A stretch of 64,000 nt of DNA from Croceivirga sp. (lineage in GTDB: Bacteria > Bacteroidota > Bacteroidia > Flavobacteriales > Flavobacteriaceae). The stretch lies in the NCBI GenBank assembly GCA_028284285.1, contig JANQSA010000085.1, forward strand, positions 124,001 to 188,000, given 5' to 3'. The position numbers and the translations under genes were made by a program. Positions within the stretch are counted from its first letter, which is position 1. Every line of letters begins with the position of its first letter. The notes under the pieces were generated by a model. It was not told the DNA's origin, did no database searches, and saw only the letters and a list, made by a program, of their open reading frames with translations. Positions 26,464 through 36,079 of the stretch are shown here, one piece after another.

Positions 26464-26924
26464 TTGTTACCAATTGTATCCAGTACGGTCAAAAAGGTCT
26501 CAAACTCGCTAGACCTCAGGTTCTTGATCGCTAACATCCGTAACTGATGGGCATGGGGCAATACGCTGTCAATGATTTCCCTACCCTTTTGGGTCAATTC
26601 CAGTTTAAAACGTTTTTGATCTCCCGTAAAACGTGTCTTCTTAAGCCATCCTTTACGTTCTAGCCCTCCGATTACCCTGGAAATTGTAGCACGATTTCGA
26701 AAATTGGATTGTACAATGTCCCTTTGTGAAGCGTCCTCCCCTAATTCATACACCTGGTGCAAAATTACCCACTGCTCAATGGTCATATCCACCCCCAGTG
26801 CTTCAAACCTGCGCAGATAGGCATCCTGGATCTTGCGCAATACCAAATCCAGGTGAAGTCCAATACCTTGTATTTCGTCTATTTGATGTAACATTTTGCC
26901 ATTGACGTATTCCCGGTAATCCAA
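26454..26924 (-). CDS. MarR-family transcriptional regulator
   Basis: 156 residues if the TTG at 26924 is the start; ATG 26894 (MLHQIDEIQ) would give 146. The winged helix includes MTIEQWVILHQVYEL, SQRDIVQSNFRNRATISRVIGGLERKGWLKK and the wing TRFTGDQKRFKLELTQKG. It is divergent from hpd; in flavobacteria a MarR gene at this place is a plausible repressor of the tyrosine-degradation operon, relieved by an aromatic intermediate. The operator is probably the 18-bp palindrome at 27008-27025. Confidence 0.9.
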   Translation of the reverse strand: MDYREYVNGKMLHQIDEIQGIGLHLDLVLRKIQDAYLRRFEALGVDMTIEQWVILHQVYELGEDASQRDIVQSNFRNRATISRVIGGLERKGWLKKTRFTGDQKRFKLELTQKGREIIDSVLPHAHQLRMLAIKNLRSSEFETFLTVLDTIGNNYT

Positions 26925-27007
26925 TCATTGACGAGATGCCTTGTCAAGCTACGCACGACATTCGTTTTTTTAACCTAAAATTTTAATCCGAAAACATTTT
27001 CGTAATT

Positions 27008-27025
27008 CAAAAATACGTATTTTTG
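27008..27025. promoter_or_regulatory. 18-bp perfect palindrome over the hpd promoter (candidate MarR site)
   Basis: CAAAAATACGTATTTTTG reads the same on both strands. Its right half contains TATTTTTG (27018-27025), a match to the Bacteroidota TAnnTTTG -7 box, so a bound repressor would block polymerase. A second inverted repeat, TTGTTG-cat-CAACAA, follows at 27023-27037. Confidence 0.65.
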
Positions 27026-27068
27026 TTGCATCAACAACAAAATTATAGTTCATTTTAAAAATACTGTC

Positions 27069-28202
27069 ATGGAAACATCAACCCTACCTAAACCTCAGGA
27101 TGAAGCCAAGGACTTCATGCCCATTAACGGCACAGACTATGTAGAACTCTATGTAGGCAATTCCAAACAAGCTGCACATTTCTACAAAACGGCTTTTGGT
27201 TTTCAATCCCATGCTTATGCCGGTTTGGAAACCGGACTCAAAGATCGCGAGAGCTATGTGGTGATCCAGGATAAAATTCGCCTGGTATTGACTTCCCCTT
27301 TAAAAAGCGGTACTGAAATAGGAAAACACATTGATACACACGGCGATGGGGTAAAAGTAGTGGCACTTTGGGTAGATGATGCTACCTACGCGTACGAAAC
27401 GGCCATTGCCCGTGGCGCCAAATCCTATATGGAACCGGTGACGGAAGAAGATGCCACCGGAAAGGTGGTGAGAGCGGGTATCCATACCTATGGCGAGACC
27501 GTCCATATTTTTGTGGAGCGTAAAGATTATAACGGTATTTTCTTACCGGGTTATAAAAAGTGGGAGACCCCGGACTATAACCCTGAACCCACAGGCCTTA
27601 AGTTTGTAGATCATATGGTGGGCAACGTAGGATGGAACAAAATGAACCACTGGGTGGCTTTTTACGAAAACGTAATGGGGTTCAAGAACATCCTTTCTTT
27701 TGATGATAATGATATTTCCACGGAGTACACTGCTTTGATGAGCAAGGTGATGAGCAACGGAAATGGCCGCATCAAATTCCCGATCAATGAACCTGCGGAA
27801 GGTAAAAAGAAGTCGCAGGTAGAAGAATACCTGGACTTTTACGAAGGAGAAGGCGTGCAGCATGTTGCCGTAGCCACAGATGATATTATTACAACCGTTC
27901 GCCAGTTGCGAAGCCGTGGCGTGGAATTCCTTCGTGTACCAAGCACCTATTACGATGCCGTAACCGACCGTGTAGGTAAAATTGATGAGGATATTGCCCC
28001 CTTGAAAGAATTGGGCATCCTGGTAGATCGTGACGACGAAGGGTATCTCCTTCAAATTTTTACACGCCCTGTGGAGCCCCGGCCTACCATGTTCTTTGAG
28101 ATCATTCAACGCAAAGGTGCGCAATCCTTTGGAAAAGGTAACTTTAAAGCGCTGTTTGAAGCTATAGAGCGGGAACAGGAGTTACGGGGCACCTTGCATT
28201 AA
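27069..28202 (+). CDS. hpd: 4-Hydroxyphenylpyruvate dioxygenase
   Basis: 377 residues, normal length. Non-haem iron enzyme that turns 4-hydroxyphenylpyruvate into homogentisate. Two vicinal-oxygen-chelate halves: NGTDYVELYVGNSKQAAHFY and KFVDHMVGNVGWNKMNHW (first iron His in VDH). The second iron His is in EGVQHVAVATDDI and the Glu in TMFFEIIQRKG. YLLQIFTRP is the conserved C-terminal strand. First gene of the tyrosine-degradation operon, 14 bp before hmgA, with a palindromic operator over its promoter. Confidence 0.96.
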   Translation: METSTLPKPQDEAKDFMPINGTDYVELYVGNSKQAAHFYKTAFGFQSHAYAGLETGLKDRESYVVIQDKIRLVLTSPLKSGTEIGKHIDTHGDGVKVVALWVDDATYAYETAIARGAKSYMEPVTEEDATGKVVRAGIHTYGETVHIFVERKDYNGIFLPGYKKWETPDYNPEPTGLKFVDHMVGNVGWNKMNHWVAFYENVMGFKNILSFDDNDISTEYTALMSKVMSNGNGRIKFPINEPAEGKKKSQVEEYLDFYEGEGVQHVAVATDDIITTVRQLRSRGVEFLRVPSTYYDAVTDRVGKIDEDIAPLKELGILVDRDDEGYLLQIFTRPVEPRPTMFFEIIQRKGAQSFGKGNFKALFEAIEREQELRGTLH

Positions 28203-28216
28203 TCAAAATCTACATT

Positions 28217-29374
28217 ATGCCGATTTATCACAAACTCGGAAAAATACCGCAAAAGCGGCACACGCAATTTGAAAAACCGGATGGTAGCCTGTACTATGAG
28301 CAGTTGTTCGGCACCATTGGCTTTGACGGGATGTCCTCCCTGTTGTATCATATTCATCGCCCAACGCAGGTAAAAGAAGTGGGCACACCACAAGATGTGA
28401 ACCCCAAAATTGCGGTAGCCAAAAACATCACCTCCCGCAAATTGATCGGTTTTGATGTTTTGCCTACCGATGATTTCCTGGAAGCCCGTGAGCCCCTGAT
28501 GGTCAACAGTGATATACATATTGGCCTGGCCGCCCCTAAAAAGTCGTTGACAGAGTATTTTTACAAGAATGTTGATGCCGATGAACTGCTGTTCATTCAC
28601 AAAGGATCCGGTACATTAAAGACGTTCCTGGGGGATATTCCTTTTGAATATGGCGATTACCTCGTCATTCCACGCGGGATGATCTATCAAATCACTTTTG
28701 ATACGGAGGACAATCGTATCCTGTATGCGGAATCCTTTCATCCTATCTATACGCCAAAACGGTATCGCAACTGGTTTGGGCAATTGTTAGAGCATTCCCC
28801 ATTCTGTGAAAGGGACTATAAACTACCGCAGGATCTGGAAGCGCATGATGAAAAAGGAGAATTCCTGATGAAAATCAAAAAACAAGGAATGCTCCATAGT
28901 TTGGTCTATGCCACACATCCCTTTGATGTTGTAGGCTGGGACGGCTATAACTATCCTTACGGATTCTCCATTCACAACTTTGAACCCATTACCGGCAGGG
29001 TACACCAACCCCCACCTGTGCATCAAACCTTTGAGACAGGAGCCTTTGTGGTGTGTTCGTTCTGCCCCAGACTATATGATTATCATCCCAAAGCTATTCC
29101 GGCTCCCTATAATCACTCCAATATTGATTCTGATGAGATGTTATATTATGTAGATGGCGACTTTATGAGCCGAACGGGAATAGGCCCGGGGTATATCTCC
29201 CTGCATCCCGCAGGAATCCCACACGGCCCGCACCCGGGCACCTATGAAGCCAGTATTGGCAAAAAAAGAACCGAAGAATTAGCGGTGATGATCGATACCT
29301 TTAAACCGTTGATGCTTACCGAAAATGCCATGAAAATTGATGATGGGACGTATTATCAATCCTGGTTGGAGTAA
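28217..29374 (+). CDS. hmgA: Homogentisate 1,2-dioxygenase
   Basis: 385 residues, slightly shorter than the roughly 430-445 of proteobacterial and human enzymes. Cleaves the homogentisate ring to maleylacetoacetate. Cupin features and iron-site region: DELLFIHKGSGTLKTFLGDIPF, DYLVIPRGMIYQI, HNFEPITGRVHQPPP and YISLHPAGIPHGPHPG with the clustered His ligands. The second gene of the operon. An 88-bp spacer with an inverted repeat separates it from fahA. Confidence 0.95.
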   Translation: MPIYHKLGKIPQKRHTQFEKPDGSLYYEQLFGTIGFDGMSSLLYHIHRPTQVKEVGTPQDVNPKIAVAKNITSRKLIGFDVLPTDDFLEAREPLMVNSDIHIGLAAPKKSLTEYFYKNVDADELLFIHKGSGTLKTFLGDIPFEYGDYLVIPRGMIYQITFDTEDNRILYAESFHPIYTPKRYRNWFGQLLEHSPFCERDYKLPQDLEAHDEKGEFLMKIKKQGMLHSLVYATHPFDVVGWDGYNYPYGFSIHNFEPITGRVHQPPPVHQTFETGAFVVCSFCPRLYDYHPKAIPAPYNHSNIDSDEMLYYVDGDFMSRTGIGPGYISLHPAGIPHGPHPGTYEASIGKKRTEELAVMIDTFKPLMLTENAMKIDDGTYYQSWLE

Positions 29375-29393
29375 TAATAAGAACGAAGAAAAC

Positions 29394-29434
29394 AGATAAA
29401 AGAAAAAAGACTTTCTATACACTGTCTTTTATCT
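29394..29434. repeat. Inverted repeat between hmgA and fahA
   Basis: AGATAAAAGA (29394-29403) and TCTTTTATCT (29425-29434) pair perfectly with a 21-nt loop. It could tune expression of the downstream operon genes. Its pyrimidine arm resembles the tract at 17380-17400. Confidence 0.45.
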
Positions 29435-29461
29435 TACTTCTCATTTCTAACATCTAAATAA

Positions 29462-30682
29462 ATGATCATAAACATACCTGAAAACTCAGATTTCTCCATA
29501 CATAACATTCCGTTTGGCATATTCTCCACCCAAAACAAAGGCAAACGCGCCGGAGTGGCCATTGGCGATCATATCCTGGATCTGGCAGCCGTTGCCGAAT
29601 TGGGAGTTTTTGATTTTGACGCCGGGGTACTGGAACGGGAAGACCTCAACGATTTTATCATGTTGGGAAAAGCCACTACTTCAAAAGTCCGAACAGACAT
29701 ACAGCAGTGGTTACAAGATGAACATTCCGTTTTGGCCGGAAAACCGGAGCTCTTTGTGAAACAATCGGAAGCCCAAATGCATATGCCGGTTTGCGTAGGG
29801 GATTATACGGATTTTTATTCCAGCATTGAACACGCTACCAACGTAGGGAAAATGTTTCGCGACCCGGAAAATGCACTCTTACCCAACTGGAAACATATTC
29901 CCGTAGGCTACCACGGAAGGGCAAGCTCTATAGTTATTAGCGGGACCCCTGTACACCGACCCAAGGGGCAAACCTTGCCAAAAGATGCTACCCAACCTGT
30001 TTTTGGGCCCTCCCAACGGCTGGATTTTGAACTGGAAATGGGATTCATAGTGGGAAAAAATACCCCGTTGGGAGCATCCGTATCCACCCAAATGGCCGAA
30101 GATTATATTTTTGGGTTGGTCCTTTTCAACGACTGGTCAGCACGAGATATTCAGAAATGGGAATACGTTCCCCTTGGCCCTTTTCTGGCCAAAAACTTTG
30201 CCTCTTCCATTTCGCCATGGATCGTGACGCTGGATGCCCTGGAACCGTTCCGGGTACCGGGACCGACTCAGGAACCCAAGGTACTCCCCTATTTGCAATA
30301 CGAGGGAAATAAAAATTATGATATCCATTTGGAAGTAAGTATTCGCCCGGAAGGGGGTACGGAAACCCCGATCTGCCATTCCAATTTTAAATATATGTAC
30401 TGGAACATGGCCCAGCAATTGGCGCATCATACCGTAAACGGATGTAATATCCATGTAGGAGATATGATGGCTTCGGGAACTATTTCCGGTAAGGAAGAAA
30501 ATAGTTACGGTTCCATGCTGGAACTCTCCTGGATGGGCACCCAACCCGTACAATTGAAAGACGGGTCTGAACGCAAGTTTATCCAGGATGGTGATACCGT
30601 GAACATGAGAGGATATGCTCAAAAAGGCGATATTCGTGTAGGATTTGGTGAGGTTTCCACAAAAGTATTGCCTGCAAAATAG
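29462..30682 (+). CDS. fahA: Fumarylacetoacetase
   Basis: 406 residues. Hydrolyses fumarylacetoacetate to fumarate and acetoacetate. N-terminal SH3-like domain (FGIFSTQNKGKRAGVAIGDHILDL) and the catalytic FAH domain with DFYSSIEHATNVGKMFR, PVGYHGRASSIVISGTPV, the metal loop LDFELEMGFIVG and FNDWSARDIQKWEYVPLGPF. The ending DGDTVNMRGYA is typical. Third gene of the tyrosine operon. Confidence 0.96.
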   Translation: MIINIPENSDFSIHNIPFGIFSTQNKGKRAGVAIGDHILDLAAVAELGVFDFDAGVLEREDLNDFIMLGKATTSKVRTDIQQWLQDEHSVLAGKPELFVKQSEAQMHMPVCVGDYTDFYSSIEHATNVGKMFRDPENALLPNWKHIPVGYHGRASSIVISGTPVHRPKGQTLPKDATQPVFGPSQRLDFELEMGFIVGKNTPLGASVSTQMAEDYIFGLVLFNDWSARDIQKWEYVPLGPFLAKNFASSISPWIVTLDALEPFRVPGPTQEPKVLPYLQYEGNKNYDIHLEVSIRPEGGTETPICHSNFKYMYWNMAQQLAHHTVNGCNIHVGDMMASGTISGKEENSYGSMLELSWMGTQPVQLKDGSERKFIQDGDTVNMRGYAQKGDIRVGFGEVSTKVLPAK

Positions 30683-30733
30683 CATTGCGATCTTGTTTGC
30701 TTCTGCTCACCTGATAGTACAGAAAAAGCATTT

Positions 30734-31633
30734 ATGACAACAACCATCAACCCAAAAGATATTTCACAACAGGAGCTACATGGCATATTGTTAACCGCCG
30801 TGGCGCCCCGGCCTATATGTTTTGCCAGCACTGTGGATTTGGACGGCAATGTAAATTTAAGCCCGTTCAGCTACTTTAATGTGTTTAGCTCTAACCCTCC
30901 CTTGCTGATCTTTTCTCCGGCAAGGAGTGGAAGGGACAACACCCATAAGCATTCCTATCTCAATGTTAAGGAAGTACCCGAAGTGGTGATCAATATTGTG
31001 AATCATCCCATAGTAGAGCAAATGTCTTTAGCCAGTACAGCCTATGAACGGGGGGTGAATGAGTTTGTAAAGTCGGGTCTGACACCTGTTCCCAGTGAAA
31101 TGGTAAGACCTCCAAGGGTGGGTGAAGCCCCGGTAGCCTTTGAATGTATCGTGCAGCAAACCATAGAACTCTCCCAGGAACCCGGAGCGGGAAACCTGGT
31201 ATTGGCCCGGGTAGAACGCATTCATATTAATGAAGCCTATTCGACCGAAGGTAAACTGGATACACAAAAACTGGATTTGGTCGGAAGAATGGGCGGGAAC
31301 TGGTACATCCGTGCTATTGACAATGCCCTTTTTGAAATTCCCAAGCCTATCCGGGGTAAAGGTATTGGGGTAGATGCCCTTCCCGAAGGCATTCGCGAGA
31401 GCAACGTATTGACCGGGAATAATCTGGGAAGGTTAGGGAATCTACAACAATTACCAAATCCACAAGAGGTTGAGGCCATAGCTACAGATGATGAGGTTCA
31501 AATGATGGCTAAAAAAGTGGGACATGAACCTGCTACCCACAAAGCACAACTGCATTGGTTGGCGCAGCGTATTTTAGATGAAGGGGATACTACAAAAGCC
31601 ATGACCCTATTATTACATGCCGAAACCTTGTAA
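30734..31633 (+). CDS. Flavin reductase family protein (flavoredoxin-like)
   Basis: 299 residues. FMN-binding split-barrel domain in the first 200 (TAVAPRPICFASTVDLDGNVNLSPFSYFNVFSSNPPLLIFSP, then VVINIV and FECIVQQTIEL). The last 90 residues are helical and include a possible small C-terminal module. It is 2 nt before the aminotransferase gene and 51 bp after fahA, so it belongs to the tyrosine operon. Flavobacterial tyrosine clusters often carry such a gene, but its reaction there is not established; supplying reduced flavin is the family-level guess. Confidence 0.85.
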   Translation: MTTTINPKDISQQELHGILLTAVAPRPICFASTVDLDGNVNLSPFSYFNVFSSNPPLLIFSPARSGRDNTHKHSYLNVKEVPEVVINIVNHPIVEQMSLASTAYERGVNEFVKSGLTPVPSEMVRPPRVGEAPVAFECIVQQTIELSQEPGAGNLVLARVERIHINEAYSTEGKLDTQKLDLVGRMGGNWYIRAIDNALFEIPKPIRGKGIGVDALPEGIRESNVLTGNNLGRLGNLQQLPNPQEVEAIATDDEVQMMAKKVGHEPATHKAQLHWLAQRILDEGDTTKAMTLLLHAETL

Positions 31634-31635
31634 CG

Positions 31636-32736
31636 ATGGCTGAAGGAATTGAGTCCATTTTTAAATCGTATCTGCAACCCAAGGAAATCTACAAAGGCGG
31701 TAAGAACATCCCACTCTCCGACAAAAAAATTTACAAGCTCTCTTCCAACGAAAATCCTTTGGGTGCCTCTCCAAAAGCAGTGGAGGCGTTGAAACGGGCA
31801 GCGGAACAAGTGGCTATTTATCCGGATCAAACAGACATTCGGTTTCGGGAAGCCCTTGTACAGGACTTTAATGGAGCCCTAGCAGTAGATCAATTTCTGA
31901 CGGGAAATAGTGGTTCGGAAATCATTGATATGCTGTTGCGCGCTTTTATCCATGAGGGGGACGAAGTGATCTTTTCCAACCCCTGTTTTCTGCCCTATTC
32001 TGTTTTTTCCCGTTGGTACGGAGCAAAACAAGTAGATGTCCGATTGCGAGACCCCGACTATTCCTGGGATCTGGAAGGAGTATTAAACGCTATCACCCCC
32101 CGCACCAAGATCATTTTCCTTACCAGCCCTAACAATCCTACGGGCACCTATATTCCCCGGGCGGTTGTAGAACGTTTCCTCGCAGAGGTCCCCGATAACA
32201 TCCTTATTGTCTATGATGAGGTGTACCGGCATTTTGCCGATGCCCCGGATTTTGTTACCGCACTGTCTTATGTAAAAGCGGGTCATAATATTATTGGCCT
32301 AAACAGTTTTTCCAAGACCTATGGCCTGGCCGGGCTTCGCATTGGGTATTGTTATACCACTCCGACTATTGCCAATTATGTCCGACTGATCCATAAGCCT
32401 TTTTTACTGCCTTTGACTTCAATTGAAGCTGCTATTGGAGCACTAAGCGATACGGAATTCATTAAAAAAACGGTGGAAACTGTGCGGATAGGCCGTAAGT
32501 TCCTTTCTGAAGAATTTGAAAAACTGGGTATCAAATACTGGCCCAGCCAGGCCAACTTTTTTATTATTGACCCGCCTTTGCCCGAAATGGATTTTACAGA
32601 CCAACTTATGGATCATAGCATTATGGTACGACCCGTATCGCAATTTGGGGCTCCCGGGAAGGTACGGATCACGGTTGGGGATGAAGAAGCAAACAAGGCA
32701 CTGGTAAAAGCCCTTCTAAAGATAAAAACCCGCTAA
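31636..32736 (+). CDS. Class I/II aminotransferase, HisC-like (probable aromatic aminotransferase)
   Basis: 366 residues. PLP enzyme of fold type I: YKLSSNENPLGASPKAVEAL (histidinol-phosphate aminotransferase-like start), LTGNSGSEIIDML, LTSPNNPTGTYI, VYDEVYRHF and NSFSKTYGLAGLRIGY with the Schiff-base lysine K227. HisC homologues often accept tyrosine and phenylalanine, and the operon position makes tyrosine or 4-hydroxyphenylpyruvate the likely substrate pair, which would feed hpd. A true histidine-biosynthetic role is less likely outside a his operon. A hairpin includes its stop codon. Confidence 0.88.
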   Translation: MAEGIESIFKSYLQPKEIYKGGKNIPLSDKKIYKLSSNENPLGASPKAVEALKRAAEQVAIYPDQTDIRFREALVQDFNGALAVDQFLTGNSGSEIIDMLLRAFIHEGDEVIFSNPCFLPYSVFSRWYGAKQVDVRLRDPDYSWDLEGVLNAITPRTKIIFLTSPNNPTGTYIPRAVVERFLAEVPDNILIVYDEVYRHFADAPDFVTALSYVKAGHNIIGLNSFSKTYGLAGLRIGYCYTTPTIANYVRLIHKPFLLPLTSIEAAIGALSDTEFIKKTVETVRIGRKFLSEEFEKLGIKYWPSQANFFIIDPPLPEMDFTDQLMDHSIMVRPVSQFGAPGKVRITVGDEEANKALVKALLKIKTR

Positions 32737-32746
32737 AGAGCGGGTT
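32727..32746 (+). terminator. Hairpin at the end of the tyrosine operon
   Basis: AACCCGCT-aaag-AGCGGGTT. The loop begins with the TAA stop of the aminotransferase gene. The following TGTGTATCTT is a poor T-run, so termination may be partial. Confidence 0.6.
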
Positions 32747-32768
32747 GTGTATCTTGTAATGCAGTATG

Positions 32769-33314
32769 TTATTGCTGTATTCTAATAAAAACGGCCTCGG
32801 CACCATCATAGTTGTTTTCATCAATAGCTGAACCATCCACTATAAAGGTATCTTCATCTTCAAAGCTAACGGTAACCGTCTCTTCCTCTTGCTGATCATT
32901 GGTAAAAGTGAGTTGATCGCCATCCAACATCCATAGCGTAGTTTCGATATCGCTTTCCTCAGGACAATTCACCGTTATACCCCCACCGCCCTGATCAAGA
33001 TCAATGCTATTTGCTAAATAATTGGCTTTGCTCTCAGAGCTAACAGTACCATCGTCCATAAAGTCAAACGTTACCACATAGCATTCCTGATCAATGAGAA
33101 AGCCCACAATGTCCTTTGCAAACTCCAGGTCATTATCGTCTACGGTTTCATCAAAACGAATATCACTTAGCCCCCACAACCCAACCAGATCTCCGGCAGG
33201 CATATCATCATCCATCCCCATTTGATCATCATCATTCATGCTGTCTTCAGAATCCGTGGAACATGCAAATATTAAGGCAAAAACCAAAAAAAGGAGGGTT
33301 ACTTTTCTTTTCAT
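32769..33314 (-). CDS. Lipocalin-like lipoprotein
   Basis: 181 residues. SPII signal with lipobox LIFAC (Cys18) followed by an acidic Asp/Met-rich linker and a small beta-rich domain starting LVGLWGLSDIRFDE and containing FDFMDDGTVSSESK and LTFTNDQQEEETVTVSFEDEDTFIVDG. This pattern (W near the start, then alternating strands with FxxDGT) is that of Bacteroidota lipocalin-like domains. Very acidic overall. Function unknown; surface or periplasmic by its lipidation. Converges on the tyrosine operon. Confidence 0.75.
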   Translation of the reverse strand: MKRKVTLLFLVFALIFACSTDSEDSMNDDDQMGMDDDMPAGDLVGLWGLSDIRFDETVDDNDLEFAKDIVGFLIDQECYVVTFDFMDDGTVSSESKANYLANSIDLDQGGGGITVNCPEESDIETTLWMLDGDQLTFTNDQQEEETVTVSFEDEDTFIVDGSAIDENNYDGAEAVFIRIQQ

Positions 33315-33588
33315 CTGTTTGTTTTATGGGGTGTCTTAACAAAGAAACGAAAAAAAGCAGGGGATAGTACCGGTACATGGTAAATTCAAATGTGTAATTA
33401 TTCAAAAATTCATTTCTCGATAAGAAGATAAAAATGCTACAACTGTATCAAACTGAGTGATATTTAAAATAGATACAAAAGAAGTGTTTACGCCCCTTTA
33501 CGAACCACCTTAAAGACGGTATTGCCGATTTATTCCTCAAGGAAAAGGCGGTCAAAGCCAAAAAATCAATGATACGGTATCCCCGGAT

Positions 33589-35151
33589 TTAAAGTGCAAT
33601 GGTATTGTCTAAATTGTAGTACCCTCCTCTGTTTTCTTTTCGTTCCATGGACTGACCGATTATTAAATGGGCAACATTGATCATATTTCTTAATTCGCAG
33701 AGTGTCGTTGTAATTTTTGAGCTTTTGTATAGTTCCTCCACCTCCTTGTAGATCAAATCCAGATGCAGGACCGCCTTCGCCAATCGATCGCTGCTTCTCA
33801 CAATACCCACATAGTCGCGCATTAGCGCCTGTAACTTTGTGAGATTATGCCGTATTAGGATATACTCCTTGGGGATATGTGTCCCTTCGTCGTCCCATGG
33901 CGGAATGGAAACATCAATGGGGTCCACGGGATGTGCAAGATGGTATTTAAAGCTGTTGTTCGCATATACCAATGCTTCCAACAAAGAATTGGAAGCCAGT
34001 CTATTGGCCCCGTGCAACCCGGTTCTGGAACACTCGCCGCAGGCAAATAAATTGGTTATTGAAGTCCTCCCGTGTTTGTCCACAACAACCCCACCGCATA
34101 GATAATGAGAAGCAGGTACTACGGGAATCCAATCCGTTTCAATGGCAATGTGGTTGGCCAAACATTCTTTGTAAATAGTAGGGAAATGCCTTTTGAATTC
34201 ATCCATATCCAAATGGGTACAATCCAAAAAAACGGAGGTATCCCCTGATCTTTTCAGTTCGTTGTCTATACTTTGCGAGACAATGTCCCGGGAAGCCAAT
34301 TCAGCCCTTTCATCGTAATCCGGCATAAACCTATGGCCATTTTTAGTACGTAAAATAGCTCCAAAGCCGCGAACGGCTTCGGAAATTAAAAATAAGGGGC
34401 CCTCCTTGGCCGTAAACAGGGCGGTAGGATGAAACTGTACAAATTCCATATCCCTGATCTCCGCTTTGGCCCGGTACGCCATGGCAATACCATCCCCTGT
34501 GGCAATTACCGGATTGGTCGTACGCCCGTAAACATGACCTATGCCTCCGGTAGCCAACAAAGTACTGTCTGCCTTAATTGTAATAATATCCCCGGTCCTT
34601 TGATTCAATACGTACGCCCCATAACAGGATACTTGTCTTGATTTGGGAACCTCAAGATGATGTTCCGTGATAAGATCTACTGCGAAATGATACGATAAAA
34701 GGGTTACATTGGGCAAGCGGTTTAAACTCTGCAACAACGCCCGCTCCACTTCGTAACCGGTGATGTCCTTATGATGCACGACCCTATGTACCGAGTGGCC
34801 ACCTTCCCTGCCCAAATCCAGTTTTCCAGAAGCATCAATATCAAAATTGGCCCCCCATAACATCAATTCCTTAAGTCGTTTCGGGCCTTTCTTTACCACC
34901 ATTTCCACTACTTCCTCATCACAAAGCCCATCCCCGGCCACCAAGGTATCCCGGATATGCTTCTGAAAGGAATCCTCCTCCAAATCCAATACCACCGCAA
35001 CACCGCCCTGAGCGTATTTTGTATTGGATTCATCCTCATCGGCCTTTGTGACTATAGTGACCGTCTTGTCCGACAATTTTTGGGCAATTTTCACTGCGAA
35101 GGTCAGTCCCGCTACTCCTGAACCAATTACGAGAAAGTTTGTCCGTATCAT
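33589..35151 (-). CDS. nadB: L-aspartate oxidase
   Basis: 520 residues from ATG 35151; an open frame reaches 35253 but would overlap nadA. Oxidises L-aspartate to iminoaspartate with FAD. FAD-binding VIGSGVAGL at residues 8-16, then KYAQGGVAVV, the HSVHRVVHHKDITG active-site segment, LLATGGIGHVYGRTTNP, MEFVQFHPTALF and ACGECSRTGLHGANRLASNSLLEALV. Starts 1 nt after the nadA stop codon, so the two form an operon giving quinolinate for NAD synthesis. Confidence 0.96.
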   Translation of the reverse strand: MIRTNFLVIGSGVAGLTFAVKIAQKLSDKTVTIVTKADEDESNTKYAQGGVAVVLDLEEDSFQKHIRDTLVAGDGLCDEEVVEMVVKKGPKRLKELMLWGANFDIDASGKLDLGREGGHSVHRVVHHKDITGYEVERALLQSLNRLPNVTLLSYHFAVDLITEHHLEVPKSRQVSCYGAYVLNQRTGDIITIKADSTLLATGGIGHVYGRTTNPVIATGDGIAMAYRAKAEIRDMEFVQFHPTALFTAKEGPLFLISEAVRGFGAILRTKNGHRFMPDYDERAELASRDIVSQSIDNELKRSGDTSVFLDCTHLDMDEFKRHFPTIYKECLANHIAIETDWIPVVPASHYLCGGVVVDKHGRTSITNLFACGECSRTGLHGANRLASNSLLEALVYANNSFKYHLAHPVDPIDVSIPPWDDEGTHIPKEYILIRHNLTKLQALMRDYVGIVRSSDRLAKAVLHLDLIYKEVEELYKSSKITTTLCELRNMINVAHLIIGQSMERKENRGGYYNLDNTIAL

Positions 35152-35152
35152 C

Positions 35153-36079
35153 TTAACCGGATAGCTCCAACATTCTTTCAATAGGCACCAACGCAGATTG
35201 TGCCAGGGCCTCCGGAACCTCGATTTTTGGGGACTCATCGCTAAGACAATCATATACCTTTTGTAAGGTATTCAATTTCATATAAGCACACTCACTGCAC
35301 GCACAGGTATTGTCTTCCAATGCGGGAGCAGGAATAAGAACCGTATGGGGTACTTCTTGCTGCATTTTGTGCAATATACCGGCCTCTGTGGCCACGATAA
35401 ACTGTTTTTCGGGGTGTTTTTTCACATAATTGATCATTCCGGCAGTAGAGCCAATATAGGTTGCGACATCCAGTATATGTTCCTCGGATTCGGGATGTGC
35501 GATGATCACGGACTCCGGATTTGCCTTATGGAGTGCCAATAGTTTTTCCATTGAAAAGGCTTCGTGTACTATACAGGAGCCGTTCCAAAGCAAGAGGTCG
35601 CGCCCGGTTTTTTTGCTTATATACCTGCCCAGGTTTTTGTCCGGCGCAAAGATAATGGGCCTGTCTTTGGGAACCGATTCCACAATCCTCAAGGCATTTG
35701 ATGAGGTACATACCACATCGCTCATCGCCTTGATTTCCGCCGAACAGTTGATATAGGTAATTACCAGGTGATCCGGATGGGCCTTTATAAATTTCCGGAA
35801 TGCGTCCGGCGGACAGGATTCGGCCAGGGAGCAACCCGCATTTAGGTCGGGCAGTAAAACGGTTTTGGACGGATTCAGGATTTTGGCCGTTTCCGCCATA
35901 AAATGTACCCCGGCAAACAGAATAATAGAAGCGTCAGTTTCAGCGGCCTTTTGAGAAAGCCCCAAACTATCCCCTACATAGTCCGCAATTTCCTGTATTT
36001 CCGGCCGCTGGTAATAGTGTGCCAACAATATGGCATTTTTGCTTTTTTTTAATCCTACAATTTTGTTTGCCAGCTCCAT
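35153..36079 (-). CDS. nadA: Quinolinate synthase
   Basis: 308 residues from ATG 36079, which leaves the short N-terminus usual for the Thermotoga-type enzyme; the frame extends upstream to 36214 but that part is basic and unrelated. Condenses iminoaspartate with dihydroxyacetone phosphate. 4Fe-4S ligands are C83 (NAGCSLAE), C169 (NGSCIVHE) and one of the C259-C264 group (CACSEC). Other signature parts: [38 protein letters not shown] and [12 protein letters not shown]. Transcribed with nadB. Confidence 0.96.
   Translation of the reverse strand: MELANKIVGLKKSKNAILLAHYYQRPEIQEIADYVGDSLGLSQKAAETDASIILFAGVHFMAETAKILNPSKTVLLPDLNAGCSLAESCPPDAFRKFIKAHPDHLVITYINCSAEIKAMSDVVCTSSNALRIVESVPKDRPIIFAPDKNLGRYISKKTGRDLLLWNGSCIVHEAFSMEKLLALHKANPESVIIAHPESEEHILDVATYIGSTAGMINYVKKHPEKQFIVATEAGILHKMQQEVPHTVLIPAPALEDNTCACSECAYMKLNTLQKVYDCLSDESPKIEVPEALAQSALVPIERMLELSG

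Noticed and set aside
33473-33592. Possible gene remnant (NHLKDGIADLFLKEKAVK) convergent with nadB
   Set aside because: Only 39 codons, no start codon, upstream stop, and no recognised family; too short to support a pseudogene call.
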